Made by a program: the position numbers and the translations under genes
In this document: one piece after another, positions 39,509 to 46,929 of the stretch
How the letters are laid out: every line of letters begins with the position of its first letter
Position numbering within the stretch: position 1 is the first letter of the stretch
NCBI GenBank assembly: GCA_905233245.1
Contig: CAJODK010000014.1
Coordinates: 29,637 to 93,636, forward strand
Reading direction: 5' to 3'
From: an uncultured Prevotella sp.
Lineage (GTDB): Bacteria > Bacteroidota > Bacteroidia > Bacteroidales > Bacteroidaceae
DNA length: 64,000 bases
Notes under the pieces: model-generated
Database searches by the model: none
Seen by the model: only the letters and a program-made list of their open reading frames with translations
What the model was told of the DNA's origin: nothing

Positions 39509-41938
39509 TTATTTTAGTATTTTCTTTCCATTCATTATTTTCATGCCTTTGTAGTCCTCGCTCACGCCTTGACCATACAGGTTGTAAAATCCCCCTTCTT
39601 CCATCTTTCCTCTTCCTTCTTCCGTCTTCACAACCCCCGTCGGAATATCCATGCCCAGAATATAATATACAGAATTCTGAATGAGTTTCTGTGCATCCTC
39701 AGTAAGATTTGCTGTAGAGTATTCACTCAGTCCCAGCATGATGTAGCGATTGTTTATCTTTGTGCCACTGATTGTAGCGCCCGTCAGGTCTGCTATACTG
39801 ATATAACCAGCCTGGCTCGTTGGTGTAGCCAGCGTGGTATATCCACTCCAGTTAGCAGGTTGGCTGATAGCGGTCACACCATTAATGTTTACCGAAGAGA
39901 AGAGTGTCAGTTTGCCATCGCTGAGAGTCAGTCCCTTGAATATCTCGTGTGACATCTCTTTCACCTCCACCCCCGTGTCAGCAGTATTGGCAGCCGTACC
40001 CCAGTTCCACACACCATTTTTCATCACCCATGGTTTCAGCAACAGAGTGGGCAGTGGATAGTTCTTAAGACCCATCATAGCAGCGGCGTTAGAGCCTGGC
40101 ACTGAACTGATAACCAAAGCATCACACTCGCTGTAATCATTACTAGGGCTCGTAGCATCAAATACCTCCACCATAAACTTATCCTCTAAGGCACTGAGCA
40201 TCTCCTTATCTGCATCGCTGGCGCCACCATCTATAGTGACGTATGCCACTACAGGTGCGCCAGCTTCGTTTACGTACAGCGTGATGGTCGCTGCGACGTC
40301 CGTTTCAAAGTCCACTGATGGCACAAAGGTCATAATATATGTACCCGCAGTAGTAGGAGTGCCGCTGACGGTTGCCACCTTTCCTTCTATCGCTATTGTC
40401 ACTCCTGGCACTATAGTGTTGTCAGTACGTTCTATTCCTGTTGCCGAACCTCCTGCAGTTATTATCACCGTCTGCATGGCACGGCCTGCCTTCTGTGTCT
40501 GTGTGTCACTGCCTGTCACCGTCAGTGTTGCAGGCACGTGTGGAGTACCTCCGTCGTTATATTCAAAGCATCCCAGGTCTGGTGCCTGTCCGTAGTAGGG
40601 CAATTCTGTGTCTATTGTACCCTTGTCTATCAACTGTGATGCAGCAGAAGGGTACATGCATGTCATGTCAGGCAGACTGCCGTCAGCCTTTCTTGCTCCC
40701 AGTATCTGTCCTTCCACATCCACGCTCATGAAGTCGGCATCCGTCACTGTCAGTCCTACGATGTTCCATGAATTGTTCTTCTCTTCGTATGATGCGCAAT
40801 TTATCACGTCACCGTTATTGCCCTTGTATGTCAAGTTGTTATACAGGTATGCCGTACCGCATGAAGTCTGGTCGAAGCCGTAGTTCTTGGCGTTATAGCA
40901 ACTAGTGTTGTTGTATATCCACATCTTTCCGGCATTGTTGTTCTGGTCTATACCCTTTGCCCCCAGACTGGCATCGAGATGGAATGTCACGCCGTTATAT
41001 GCTGACAGGCTGTTTCTCAGTATCACGTCATGCTGTGTCTTGTCTCCGCCCAACTTAAATCCGTTAGCATTACCTAGATTCACGTACTGCTCCATTGTCA
41101 CCCAGTATGTTGGATGCCCCTCACGCTTTGATGTCACCTCTCTGCCTGCACCCTCAAACTGCTGAAACCAACTCTTGTCAGTCTCGTATCTGGCATGTCC
41201 CGCCATATTGTAGTAGCCAGGGCCGTTGTTGTAGCATACGCAGTTCTCTATTATCGTAGGGCCGTAGCCCCCCGTCACATGCTGGTAGAAGTCCCATCCA
41301 TCATCGGAGTTGTTCCATGCTCTGCATCCTCTGTAAGTATTGCCGCCACCAGTATATTGCTTATCTGCAAATCCGTCAGCATTGCCGCCGAAGTCTGCTG
41401 CATCCACACCCCCCAACTTATAGTCAAAGTTATCGTGTGAGTCACAGTTGAGTATCAGGTTATTGTGTCCGCCCTTCATCTGCACACCCGTGTCACCGTT
41501 GCCATACACGTCCAGCATCTCAAACTTACAGTATGAGCCGCTGTTCAGCAGGCCGTTCTTACCTGAATAGCGTAACGTCAGTCCCTTCATATACACGTAG
41601 TCGCCTGAGTTGCTGATGCCCCTCGAACCATAGGCTACGTTACGGAAGTCGAAGATAGGTTTCTCGCCTTCGCAGGCCCATATATTCACGAAAGCAGAGC
41701 TACTGCCACTCACGTTTATTGATACCGTGTTGTTGTAGTCATACTGACCTCCCAGGCAGTACAGTATGTCGCCTGCATTGAGTTTACTTACCAGCGTGGT
41801 AAACGCGCCAGCTTTCTCATAACTGGTGCCATCGCCCGTTCCGTTAGGCTTCGCGTAGTAGGTCTTCGCTGATATTGTCAGGGCAGACATCAGTGTTAGC
41901 GTTATGGTTAACGTTCCCGTTAGAGTTTTTATTTTCAT
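39509..41938 (-). CDS. Secreted right-handed beta-helix protein, pectate-lyase (PL9)-like
   Basis: 809 residues: signal peptide (LTGTLTITLTLMSALTISA), beta-helix of about residues 25-450 with motifs recalling PL9 pectate lyases (LGGVDAADFGGNADGFADK, SDDGWDFYQH, NGPGYYNMAG, LGCFEYNDGG), then Ig-like and unknown domains, and a short C-terminal sorting-like tail (FYNLYGQGVS...GMKIMNGKKILK) as in many Prevotella surface proteins. Polygalacturonate cleavage is inferred. The signal peptide is encoded by a GTTAAC-type array and a linker (KTEEGRGKMEEGG) by a GGAAGAA array. The first 95 bases overlap the DUF4435 gene in another frame. Confidence 0.75.
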   Translation of the reverse strand: MKIKTLTGTLTITLTLMSALTISAKTYYAKPNGTGDGTSYEKAGAFTTLVSKLNAGDILYCLGGQYDYNNTVSINVSGSSSAFVNIWACEGEKPIFDFRNVAYGSRGISNSGDYVYMKGLTLRYSGKNGLLNSGSYCKFEMLDVYGNGDTGVQMKGGHNNLILNCDSHDNFDYKLGGVDAADFGGNADGFADKQYTGGGNTYRGCRAWNNSDDGWDFYQHVTGGYGPTIIENCVCYNNGPGYYNMAGHARYETDKSWFQQFEGAGREVTSKREGHPTYWVTMEQYVNLGNANGFKLGGDKTQHDVILRNSLSAYNGVTFHLDASLGAKGIDQNNNAGKMWIYNNTSCYNAKNYGFDQTSCGTAYLYNNLTYKGNNGDVINCASYEEKNNSWNIVGLTVTDADFMSVDVEGQILGARKADGSLPDMTCMYPSAASQLIDKGTIDTELPYYGQAPDLGCFEYNDGGTPHVPATLTVTGSDTQTQKAGRAMQTVIITAGGSATGIERTDNTIVPGVTIAIEGKVATVSGTPTTAGTYIMTFVPSVDFETDVAATITLYVNEAGAPVVAYVTIDGGASDADKEMLSALEDKFMVEVFDATSPSNDYSECDALVISSVPGSNAAAMMGLKNYPLPTLLLKPWVMKNGVWNWGTAANTADTGVEVKEMSHEIFKGLTLSDGKLTLFSSVNINGVTAISQPANWSGYTTLATPTSQAGYISIADLTGATISGTKINNRYIMLGLSEYSTANLTEDAQKLIQNSVYYILGMDIPTGVVKTEEGRGKMEEGGFYNLYGQGVSEDYKGMKIMNGKKILK
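39594..39630. repeat. GGAAGAA-type array in the lyase gene
   Basis: On the coding strand: GAAGACGGAAGAAGGAAGAG then GAAAGATGGAAGAAG. It encodes the Glu/Gly/Lys linker before the C-terminal tail. Confidence 0.65.
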
Positions 41939-42929
41939 TGTCTGTATGTAAAAAAAATTCTATATCGTCTTGCATTTTCTTATAGGGCACGGAGCGGGTA
42001 TATCCCTGATTCTTTTTCAGCATCTGGGGAATATCGCTCACTGAGTGGGTATATGCCGACAGTTCGTTCTGCATCTGTATCACGTGCACAGCCTTATGCC
42101 TTATCTCCTGTTCACGCTCTCTGCGCAGTTCGTCGCAGACCGACTGCATTGTCGGCACCACCACGTTATTAAACAGATGATGTCCCTGCATATACAGATA
42201 GGTAGTCTCAGGCGTGATGCCCAGTCTGAGTATCTCATCCTTCATCTTCAGATACTCCTCCTTCCTGCCAGGTATCTCTCGTTGCAGTTGGCTTACCTTC
42301 ACCCTCACCTTATGGCGCAGTTTATTGAGGGCATCTGGCACGTCGCGCATCCTTCCGTGTTTTATGCCCACCACGTTATTGAAGTCCGTAATGGTAAACT
42401 TACTGTATGTGCCCAGTTTATAGAGCATCACACTCCATACGAAGAGAGGAAATACGATACGGCTATATTGTGACAGGAAATCTACGAAATCAAAGACCGC
42501 ATGGTCATTTAGCGTTGCCATCACACACACATTGTGCAGACTGGGGGCGTAGCATTGGTAGTTCTCTATGGCATAGACGTAAGTATGGAGCACGTAAGGA
42601 CTCTTGAGCATGAAGTTGCTCAGTCCTGTTGCCCCTTGCAGGAGAAAGTCATAGTCAGCATCCACACAGGCTATCATTGAGGCTCCCACACTTTTGTGCA
42701 TCAGTTGCAGCAAGGCTTGTCTCTTCCCTTTCTTCAGGCTGCCTCTGGTGGGTAGCATCACCTCGAAGTAGCGTGTTTCGTCCTCAAACTCCGACAGCAC
42801 CATACGCCAAAAGAGCACATCATCGTAACTCTCTACATAGGCCACGATGCGCCTGCGTGCCGACTTGCCTTTCAGCGTGTTGGCTGCACTGACATAGTCT
42901 GATGATATGTAACTCTTAAGCCCCTTCAA
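41844..42929 (-). CDS. DUF4435 TOPRIM-like protein (possible nuclease)
   Basis: 361 residues. Near the N-terminus a TOPRIM-like glutamate (VAYVESYDDVLFWRMVL, about residue 33) and an Asp-x-Asp (MIACVDADYDFLL, about 91-93) fit DUF4435 proteins, which include the AriB nuclease of PARIS. The middle is predicted helical with a coiled-coil-like stretch. The last 20 or so residues are Asn-rich (NENKNSNGNVNHNANTD) and repeat-encoded. The start is TTG at 42929, supplied by a heptamer array that also carries the stop of the AAA ATPase upstream. The 3' end runs 95 bases into the lyase gene. Confidence 0.72.
   Translation of the reverse strand: MKGLKSYISSDYVSAANTLKGKSARRRIVAYVESYDDVLFWRMVLSEFEDETRYFEVMLPTRGSLKKGKRQALLQLMHKSVGASMIACVDADYDFLLQGATGLSNFMLKSPYVLHTYVYAIENYQCYAPSLHNVCVMATLNDHAVFDFVDFLSQYSRIVFPLFVWSVMLYKLGTYSKFTITDFNNVVGIKHGRMRDVPDALNKLRHKVRVKVSQLQREIPGRKEEYLKMKDEILRLGITPETTYLYMQGHHLFNNVVVPTMQSVCDELRREREQEIRHKAVHVIQMQNELSAYTHSVSDIPQMLKKNQGYTRSVPYKKMQDDIEFFLHTDNENKNSNGNVNHNANTDVCPDNISEDLLREA
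41891..41937. repeat. GTTAAC-type array coding in two frames
   Basis: GTGTTAGCGTTATGGTTAAC GTTCCCGTTAGAG on the + strand. The reverse strand encodes the Thr/Leu-rich signal peptide of the lyase in one frame and the Asn-rich tail of the DUF4435 protein in another. Confidence 0.75.
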
Positions 42930-42945
42930 CTTTCAACCTTCAACT
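42923..42945. repeat. Heptamer array at the ATPase/DUF4435 junction
   Basis: Reverse strand GTTGAAGGTTGAAAGTTGAA. It contains the ATPase TGA (42933-42935) and the DUF4435 TTG start (42927-42929). Confidence 0.82.
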
Positions 42946-43622
42946 GTAATCTCTCCTACCTCTGTTACCTTATCCATCCATCCGTCCATTATTACTGCTG
43001 GCGAATGAGTTGACAGTATTATCTGCGCATTGGGGTTCAGTTGGCGGACGGTGCTTATCAGTACTTTCTGCCATTCCATATGCAGGCTCATCTCAGGTTC
43101 ATCCATGAAGATTACCGTATGCTCGCCATTCTCCAGATATACTGCCAGGAGTATTGTCAGCATCTGCTTCTCACCACTCGACAGCACTTTCAGGTCTATC
43201 GGTTCGTCATAGAAGAGCATCGCGAAATCCTTCCTCTCCCTATCCATCATCTTGTGCGAAGAGGCGAAGAGCCTGTCGATAATATCATAGAGCAAGTTAA
43301 CGTTAACGTTATCGTTCCCGTTAAACTTTTCCACCTGCGCAAACAGATTCTCATCATACTCCGACCTTACATCAGGCATACCTATCCAGTCGTAGCGTAC
43401 GTACTCAGCATCCTCTGGCACGGTGGTCACGTGTATGCCTTTCTTAACGTCAGCATCTTTTTTCCTCACTCCGCTCTTTGCGTTTCTCAGTATGGTGCTC
43501 TTGCCTGCGCCATTCACACCACTCAGGATATTCACCTCAGGGTCCAGTTCCCACACGATGTGCTTCCTATGTCCCCACAGAGCGTCTATCTCAATCCTCT
43601 TTATGTATTCTGCGTATTTCAT
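42933..43622 (-). CDS. Small AAA/ABC-type ATPase paired with DUF4435
   Basis: 229-residue ATPase of the AAA_15/AAA_21, OLD-like kind. Walker A GVNGAGKST is at about residues 35-43, a signature-like LSSGEKQMLTILLAVYL at about 147-163, Walker B HTVIFMDEPEMSLHMEW, and H-loop ILSTHSPAVI. It lacks the long coiled-coil arm of bigger family members, but the lid region FNGNDNVNVNLLYDI (about 100-112) contains a GTTAAC-type array. Directly followed by the DUF4435 gene; ATPase plus TOPRIM-like partner is the plan of PARIS and of OLD systems, though this ATPase is much smaller than AriA. Confidence 0.85.
   Translation of the reverse strand: MKYAEYIKRIEIDALWGHRKHIVWELDPEVNILSGVNGAGKSTILRNAKSGVRKKDADVKKGIHVTTVPEDAEYVRYDWIGMPDVRSEYDENLFAQVEKFNGNDNVNVNLLYDIIDRLFASSHKMMDRERKDFAMLFYDEPIDLKVLSSGEKQMLTILLAVYLENGEHTVIFMDEPEMSLHMEWQKVLISTVRQLNPNAQIILSTHSPAVIMDGWMDKVTEVGEITVEG
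43292..43326. repeat. GTTAAC-type array in the AAA ATPase gene
   Basis: AAGTTAACGTTAACGTTATC GTTCCCGTTAAAC; in frame, encoding FNGNDNVNVNL on the reverse strand. Confidence 0.75.
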
Positions 43623-43623
43623 T

Positions 43624-43653
43624 CTTTCAACCTTCAGCTTTCAACTTTCAACT
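43624..43653. repeat. Heptamer array at the HD/ATPase junction
   Basis: Reverse strand AGTTGAAAGTTGAAAGCTGA AGGTTGAAAG. The HD gene's TGA (43648-43650) lies in it and the ATPase ATG follows 3 bases after. Confidence 0.8.
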
Positions 43654-44190
43654 AAACATCCGATGCCACGCATCGAATTTCTTCACTCCCTCTTCTCCAA
43701 ATTTCATCAGTGACTGTCTTGCTTCCTCGTATGTCTTCTCCTTGTCGAGTTTTGTCTTCGAGAAGAATTTATCTGCGTAACAGACTATCTTCTCCTCCAT
43801 CGTCTCTGGTTCCAGTCCAGGCAATCCCGTTCCCGTATGCCTCTCACACACCCTTTTTAAGTCCTCCCTGCGGGGGAGGGTTTGGGAGAGGCTCTCTATC
43901 ATTTCCCCTCCCAATACTCCGTGCTTGATATACGGTTCGGTACCATAGCAGCCTATCGAGGGGGCATTACATTTGATGATGCCTATGTCATGCAGCATCG
44001 CAGCGGCATAGACGAAGTCGCGGTCTATGCCCCACTCAGGGTGCCTGTCCACTATCGTCACCGCCTTGCGTGCCACCGCCTCGCTGTGCCTAATCAGGAT
44101 ATCCCTGACGTTAGGGTTAGGGTTAAGGTTAACGTTAACGTTTGCGTTCCCGTTATAAAATTGGTCTATTATTGCAAGGTAATCTATCAT
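43648..44190 (-). CDS. HD-domain phosphohydrolase-like protein
   Basis: 180 residues with the HD signature: ILIRHSEAVARKAV then AAAMLHDIGIIKC (His-Asp pair near residue 72) and IKHGVLGGEMI, as in HDIG-type nucleotide/phosphate hydrolases. Two repeat-derived inserts are visible: NGNANVNVNLNPNPNV (about residues 13-28, GTTAAC-type array) and ESLSQTLPRREDL (about 99-111, GC-rich palindrome). It is the first gene of the leftward run with the AAA ATPase and DUF4435 protein. Substrate unknown. Confidence 0.85.
   Translation of the reverse strand: MIDYLAIIDQFYNGNANVNVNLNPNPNVRDILIRHSEAVARKAVTIVDRHPEWGIDRDFVYAAAMLHDIGIIKCNAPSIGCYGTEPYIKHGVLGGEMIESLSQTLPRREDLKRVCERHTGTGLPGLEPETMEEKIVCYADKFFSKTKLDKEKTYEEARQSLMKFGEEGVKKFDAWHRMFS
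43862..43893. repeat. GC-rich palindromic element inside the HD gene
   Basis: CCTCCCTGCGGGGGAGGG then TTTGGGAGAGGCTC: hairpin plus third arm, in frame. Confidence 0.8.
44108..44157. repeat. GTTAGG/GTTAAC array in the HD gene
   Basis: GTTAGGGTTAGGGTTAAGG then TTAACGTTAACGTTTGCG and TTCCCG. Six-base units, codon-phased, encoding alternating Asn-Val/Asn-Leu/Asn-Pro. Confidence 0.82.
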
Positions 44191-44200
44191 AGAGTACCTG

Positions 44201-44208
44201 CAAAGTTA
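44201..44208 (-). promoter_or_regulatory. -7 element of the HD-ATPase-DUF4435 run
   Basis: Reverse strand TAACTTTG, 10 bases before the HD ATG, after a run of T. Confidence 0.68.
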
Positions 44209-44243
44209 GTAATTTTTTTTTAATATGCAAAAAATCGTGCTAC

Positions 44244-45305
44244 TTATTCTTCGTGACAGCAGCAAGAATGATGTTCATGCCCCTGTCCGTTGAGGTGCAT
44301 CTGCAGGGCATTGAGGAGCAGAATGGCGAGGATTCCCGTGCAAGTCCAGTTAAACCATGACGTCTCCTCTGGCGCACAACATGCTCCACTCATTATCGTT
44401 GGCAAAAACCACTCACGAGGCATGGCATCGATAATAAATCCAGCTGTCATGGCACCTATGATGATAGCGATGAGATAGAGTACGAGAGTCTTCTTGCCCA
44501 GTCGTTTGCCTATGACCAACATCGAAGCCACATTGCAGGCTGGCCCCGCCATGAGCAGTACGAGGGCAGCACCAGGAGTGAGACCTTTCATTATTAGGGC
44601 AACAGCGATGGGTATCGAACCCGTGGCACATATATACATAGGTATGGCAATGCAGAGCACGAGGAGCATTGACAATAGGGTATTGTCCTTGAATACCTCA
44701 AAAAACTCGTTCGGTACGAAGACCGTTATCAGTCCTGCCACTATCAGTCCTATCACGAGCCATTTGCCTATGTCACCCATCATATCCACGAAACCGTAGC
44801 GCAGAGCCTCCTTGAGTTTTAATTGACAATTGACAATTGATAATTGAGAATTGTGATGATGGCAACAACAAGAGGTCTCTCCTCCCCTCTCTAGTGAAAC
44901 GTCTAGAGAGGGGCTGGGGGTGAGTCTATTCACCATCAGCCCTGCAAACAGCGAGGTGAGGAAAGCCACTATAGGTCTTACGATGGCAAACGGCAATCCC
45001 ATCAGCGAGTATGTAGCAGCGATGCTATCGACACCCGTCTCTGGCGTAGCTATCAGGAATGCCACCGTAGCACCCTTCGATGCTCCCTGTTTATGGAGCG
45101 ACATCGCCGTGGGCAGCACTCCGCAGGAGCACAGTGGCAGTGGCACACCCAGGAGGGCGGCATACAATACCGAACGGAAATCGTGTCCACTCAAATAACG
45201 ACTATACACTGCTCCTGGCACGAAGGCGTGAAGCAAACCTGCGAAGAAGAAGCCCAACAGAAGGAAGGGCGACATCTCATTTATCAAATGTAGTACCTCG
45301 TTCAT
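44244..45305 (-). CDS. SO_0444/YraQ-type permease, probable metal efflux
   Basis: Polytopic membrane protein of about eight segments with the diagnostic PLPLCSCGVLPTAMSLHKQGAS and the matching second repeat (LCIAIPMYICATGSIPIA), both Cys-containing, as in the SO_0444 copper/zinc efflux family. The C-terminus ends in a Cys/His metal-binding tail (GHEHHSCCCHEE). The cytoplasmic loop between halves contains a palindrome-encoded stretch (LTPSPSLDVSLERGGE), CCCHHH, and a heptamer-array stretch (NSQLSIVNCQLK). Start placed at 45305 because a TACCTTTG box ends 5 bases upstream and excludes the longer frame from 45335. Confidence 0.87.
   Translation of the reverse strand: MNEVLHLINEMSPFLLLGFFFAGLLHAFVPGAVYSRYLSGHDFRSVLYAALLGVPLPLCSCGVLPTAMSLHKQGASKGATVAFLIATPETGVDSIAATYSLMGLPFAIVRPIVAFLTSLFAGLMVNRLTPSPSLDVSLERGGETSCCCHHHNSQLSIVNCQLKLKEALRYGFVDMMGDIGKWLVIGLIVAGLITVFVPNEFFEVFKDNTLLSMLLVLCIAIPMYICATGSIPIAVALIMKGLTPGAALVLLMAGPACNVASMLVIGKRLGKKTLVLYLIAIIIGAMTAGFIIDAMPREWFLPTIMSGACCAPEETSWFNWTCTGILAILLLNALQMHLNGQGHEHHSCCCHEE
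44821..44853. repeat. Heptamer array (TTGACAA) in the permease gene
   Basis: AATTGACAATTGACAATTGA TAATTGAGAATTG; in frame, encoding NSQLSIVNCQLK on the reverse strand. Confidence 0.8.
44879..44926. repeat. GC-rich palindromic element inside the permease gene
   Basis: CCCCTCTCTAG / CTAGAGAGGGG hairpin followed by CTGGGGGTGAGTC. In frame. Confidence 0.85.
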
Positions 45306-45310
45306 GGTTG

Positions 45311-45318
45311 CAAAGGTA
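45311..45318 (-). promoter_or_regulatory. -7 element of the permease gene, nearly leaderless
   Basis: Reverse strand TACCTTTG, then CAACC and the ATG. The same TTTGCAACCATGAA string precedes the glycosyltransferase gene. Confidence 0.7.
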
Positions 45319-45349
45319 CTCCAAAGTTTCTGCAACTCAGTTGCAATCT

Positions 45350-45739
45350 TTACTTCTTCTTAAAAACAAAGCGGAGGATAGTAAACTGCACCAGCATCGC
45401 AATACCCATCACGATAACAGGAGCCACGAGGCGATGGATACCCAGTTGCATGCAGGTCCAGAAGAGCACTATGTGCAAGCCGAAGTTTACGGCGTGCGAC
45501 CCAGAGAAACCGACGAAATGCTTCCAGGTAGGTTGGCGACGGAAGGTAAAATAGCATGTAGTATAGTAATTCACCAGAAAACTCACCACATAACCTATGG
45601 CGTACGCCACGTTGACCTCAATGACCAACTGCAGCAGGTAATATATTATATAATGTACGGAAGCCGAAAAGCAGCCGTTCAGGATAAATCTCACAAACTG
45701 CGACTTCTTACCTTCACCTTTTAATAGCTGTTCGTTCAT
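45350..45739 (-). CDS. GtrA-family membrane protein
   Basis: Small protein with four hydrophobic segments and the GtrA pattern (QFVRFILNGCFSASVHYII, YVVSFLVNYYTTCYFTF, VRF at the C-terminus). GtrA proteins act with glycosyltransferases, probably moving lipid-linked sugars for surface polysaccharide. About 129 residues. The start at 45739 (MNEQLLKGEG) overlaps the end of the glycosyltransferase gene by 26 bases; a second ATG is at 45748. Ends in KKK. Confidence 0.85.
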   Translation of the reverse strand: MNEQLLKGEGKKSQFVRFILNGCFSASVHYIIYYLLQLVIEVNVAYAIGYVVSFLVNYYTTCYFTFRRQPTWKHFVGFSGSHAVNFGLHIVLFWTCMQLGIHRLVAPVIVMGIAMLVQFTILRFVFKKK

Positions 45740-46793
45740 ATAATTCAAACATTTTCTTCGTCAATACCTCTGGTCTGAAGTGCTCCATCGCGTAGCGCCA
45801 GCCAGCCTCTCCCCTACTCTTTCTCTCTTCCTTGTTGGTAAGCAGCAGATGGAGAGCCTCTGCTATCGCCTCCGGTTTCGACGGATCCACCTGTAGTGCG
45901 TCAGGTCCCGCCGCCTCTGGCAGTGACGACACATTGCTCGTTATCACCGGGCACCGTTGCAGTGATGCCTCCACCACTGGCAGTCCGAATCCCTCATAGA
46001 ATGACGGGTACAGCATGCACAATGCATTGGCATACAGTCCTTTCAGCGTCTCCGCATCATGTATGTTGCTCTCTATCTGCACCCACTGTCTCAGCCCACG
46101 TTGGTCTATGTACTCCTCCACCTTCTGGCGGTATTCACGTCCGTTCCCCACCACCATGAGCAGTGGTCGCTCCTTCTCTGGTATCATCTCCAGAGCCTTC
46201 ACCATTCCCATCAGGTTCTTCCTGGAGTTTATGCTCCCCACGGTCAGAACGTAGTTCTCGGTTATCGTAGGTGCAAAGCACCGTTTCGTAACGTCAGCGT
46301 TTCGTAGTCCGCAGGACGTTTCGTCTTTTTCGTAGAACAACGAACCCACTGGCTGATAAATCACCGAGATGCGCTCCTCAGGTATATTATAGTATCGCAT
46401 CACGTCGCGCTTCGTCGATTCGCTGATGCACACCACGTGAGTGGCATGCTTCGCCGACCACCCGTATTTCCAGTCGTATATCGCCCTGTCCCACGGTTTG
46501 TACATATCGGGGAAGGTGCGCCACGCCACATCGTGCATCGTCACTATCGACGGTATACCAGCCTTGACGATGTCGCGAGGCAGCTCGTTGCTCAGTCCGT
46601 GAAACAATTCACATCCCTCCTCGTTGGCTCTTCTGCCCAGGGAAAAGGTGCGCTCCAGCGCTCCAGCATCATAGAGTACCGCATCCATCTCCTCGCCATA
46701 CAGTCTCTGCATGTCGCCCACCAAGGTACGGCTGTAGTTACCCAGTCCCGTCCTGTTGTGATAGTATCTCTTTGCGTCGTAAGCTACCTTCAT
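45714..46793 (-). CDS. GT4-type glycosyltransferase
   Basis: 359 residues of GT-B fold: MKVAYDAKRYYHNRTGLGNYSRTL N-terminus, acceptor-side HDVAW and ISESTKRDVMRYY, donor site VGSINSRKNL, and the EX7E motif PSFYEGFGLPVVEASLQRCPVITS (Glu pair). Linked by overlap to gtrA, so surface glycan assembly is likely. Residues about 156-171 (DETSCGLRNADVTKRC) come from a repeat with three CGTTTCGT copies and look inserted. Transcribed from a -7 box 5 bases before the ATG. Confidence 0.88.
   Translation of the reverse strand: MKVAYDAKRYYHNRTGLGNYSRTLVGDMQRLYGEEMDAVLYDAGALERTFSLGRRANEEGCELFHGLSNELPRDIVKAGIPSIVTMHDVAWRTFPDMYKPWDRAIYDWKYGWSAKHATHVVCISESTKRDVMRYYNIPEERISVIYQPVGSLFYEKDETSCGLRNADVTKRCFAPTITENYVLTVGSINSRKNLMGMVKALEMIPEKERPLLMVVGNGREYRQKVEEYIDQRGLRQWVQIESNIHDAETLKGLYANALCMLYPSFYEGFGLPVVEASLQRCPVITSNVSSLPEAAGPDALQVDPSKPEAIAEALHLLLTNKEERKSRGEAGWRYAMEHFRPEVLTKKMFELYERTAIKR
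46282..46325. repeat. CGTTTCGT element inside the glycosyltransferase gene
   Basis: CGTTTCGT occurs at 46282, 46298 and 46317, with a GTCC GCA GGAC hairpin at 46307-46317. In frame. No second locus with it was seen in the window. Confidence 0.5.
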
Positions 46794-46798
46794 GGTTG

Positions 46799-46806
46799 CA
46801 AAAGTA
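46799..46806 (-). promoter_or_regulatory. -7 element of the glycosyltransferase-gtrA pair
   Basis: Reverse strand TACTTTTG followed by CAACC then ATG. Confidence 0.68.
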
Positions 46807-46868
46807 CAAAAAATAATTCATATATGCAAAAAGGCGACGAAATGTTTGCGAGTTTCATGCTTTTTGTG

Positions 46869-46876
46869 TAATTTTG
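46869..46876 (+). promoter_or_regulatory. -7 element of ddh
   Basis: TAATTTTG, 53 bases before the ddh ATG at 46930. Confidence 0.65.
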
Positions 46877-46929
46877 CAATGATTTTCTGGATTTTTATTA
46901 CAAAACGTCATAAAACAAGAGGAAAAATA

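Noticed and set aside
46792..46929. N-terminal extension of Ddh
   Set aside because: The extension crosses the TAATTTTG promoter, and the family starts at MKKIRAAVVGYG.
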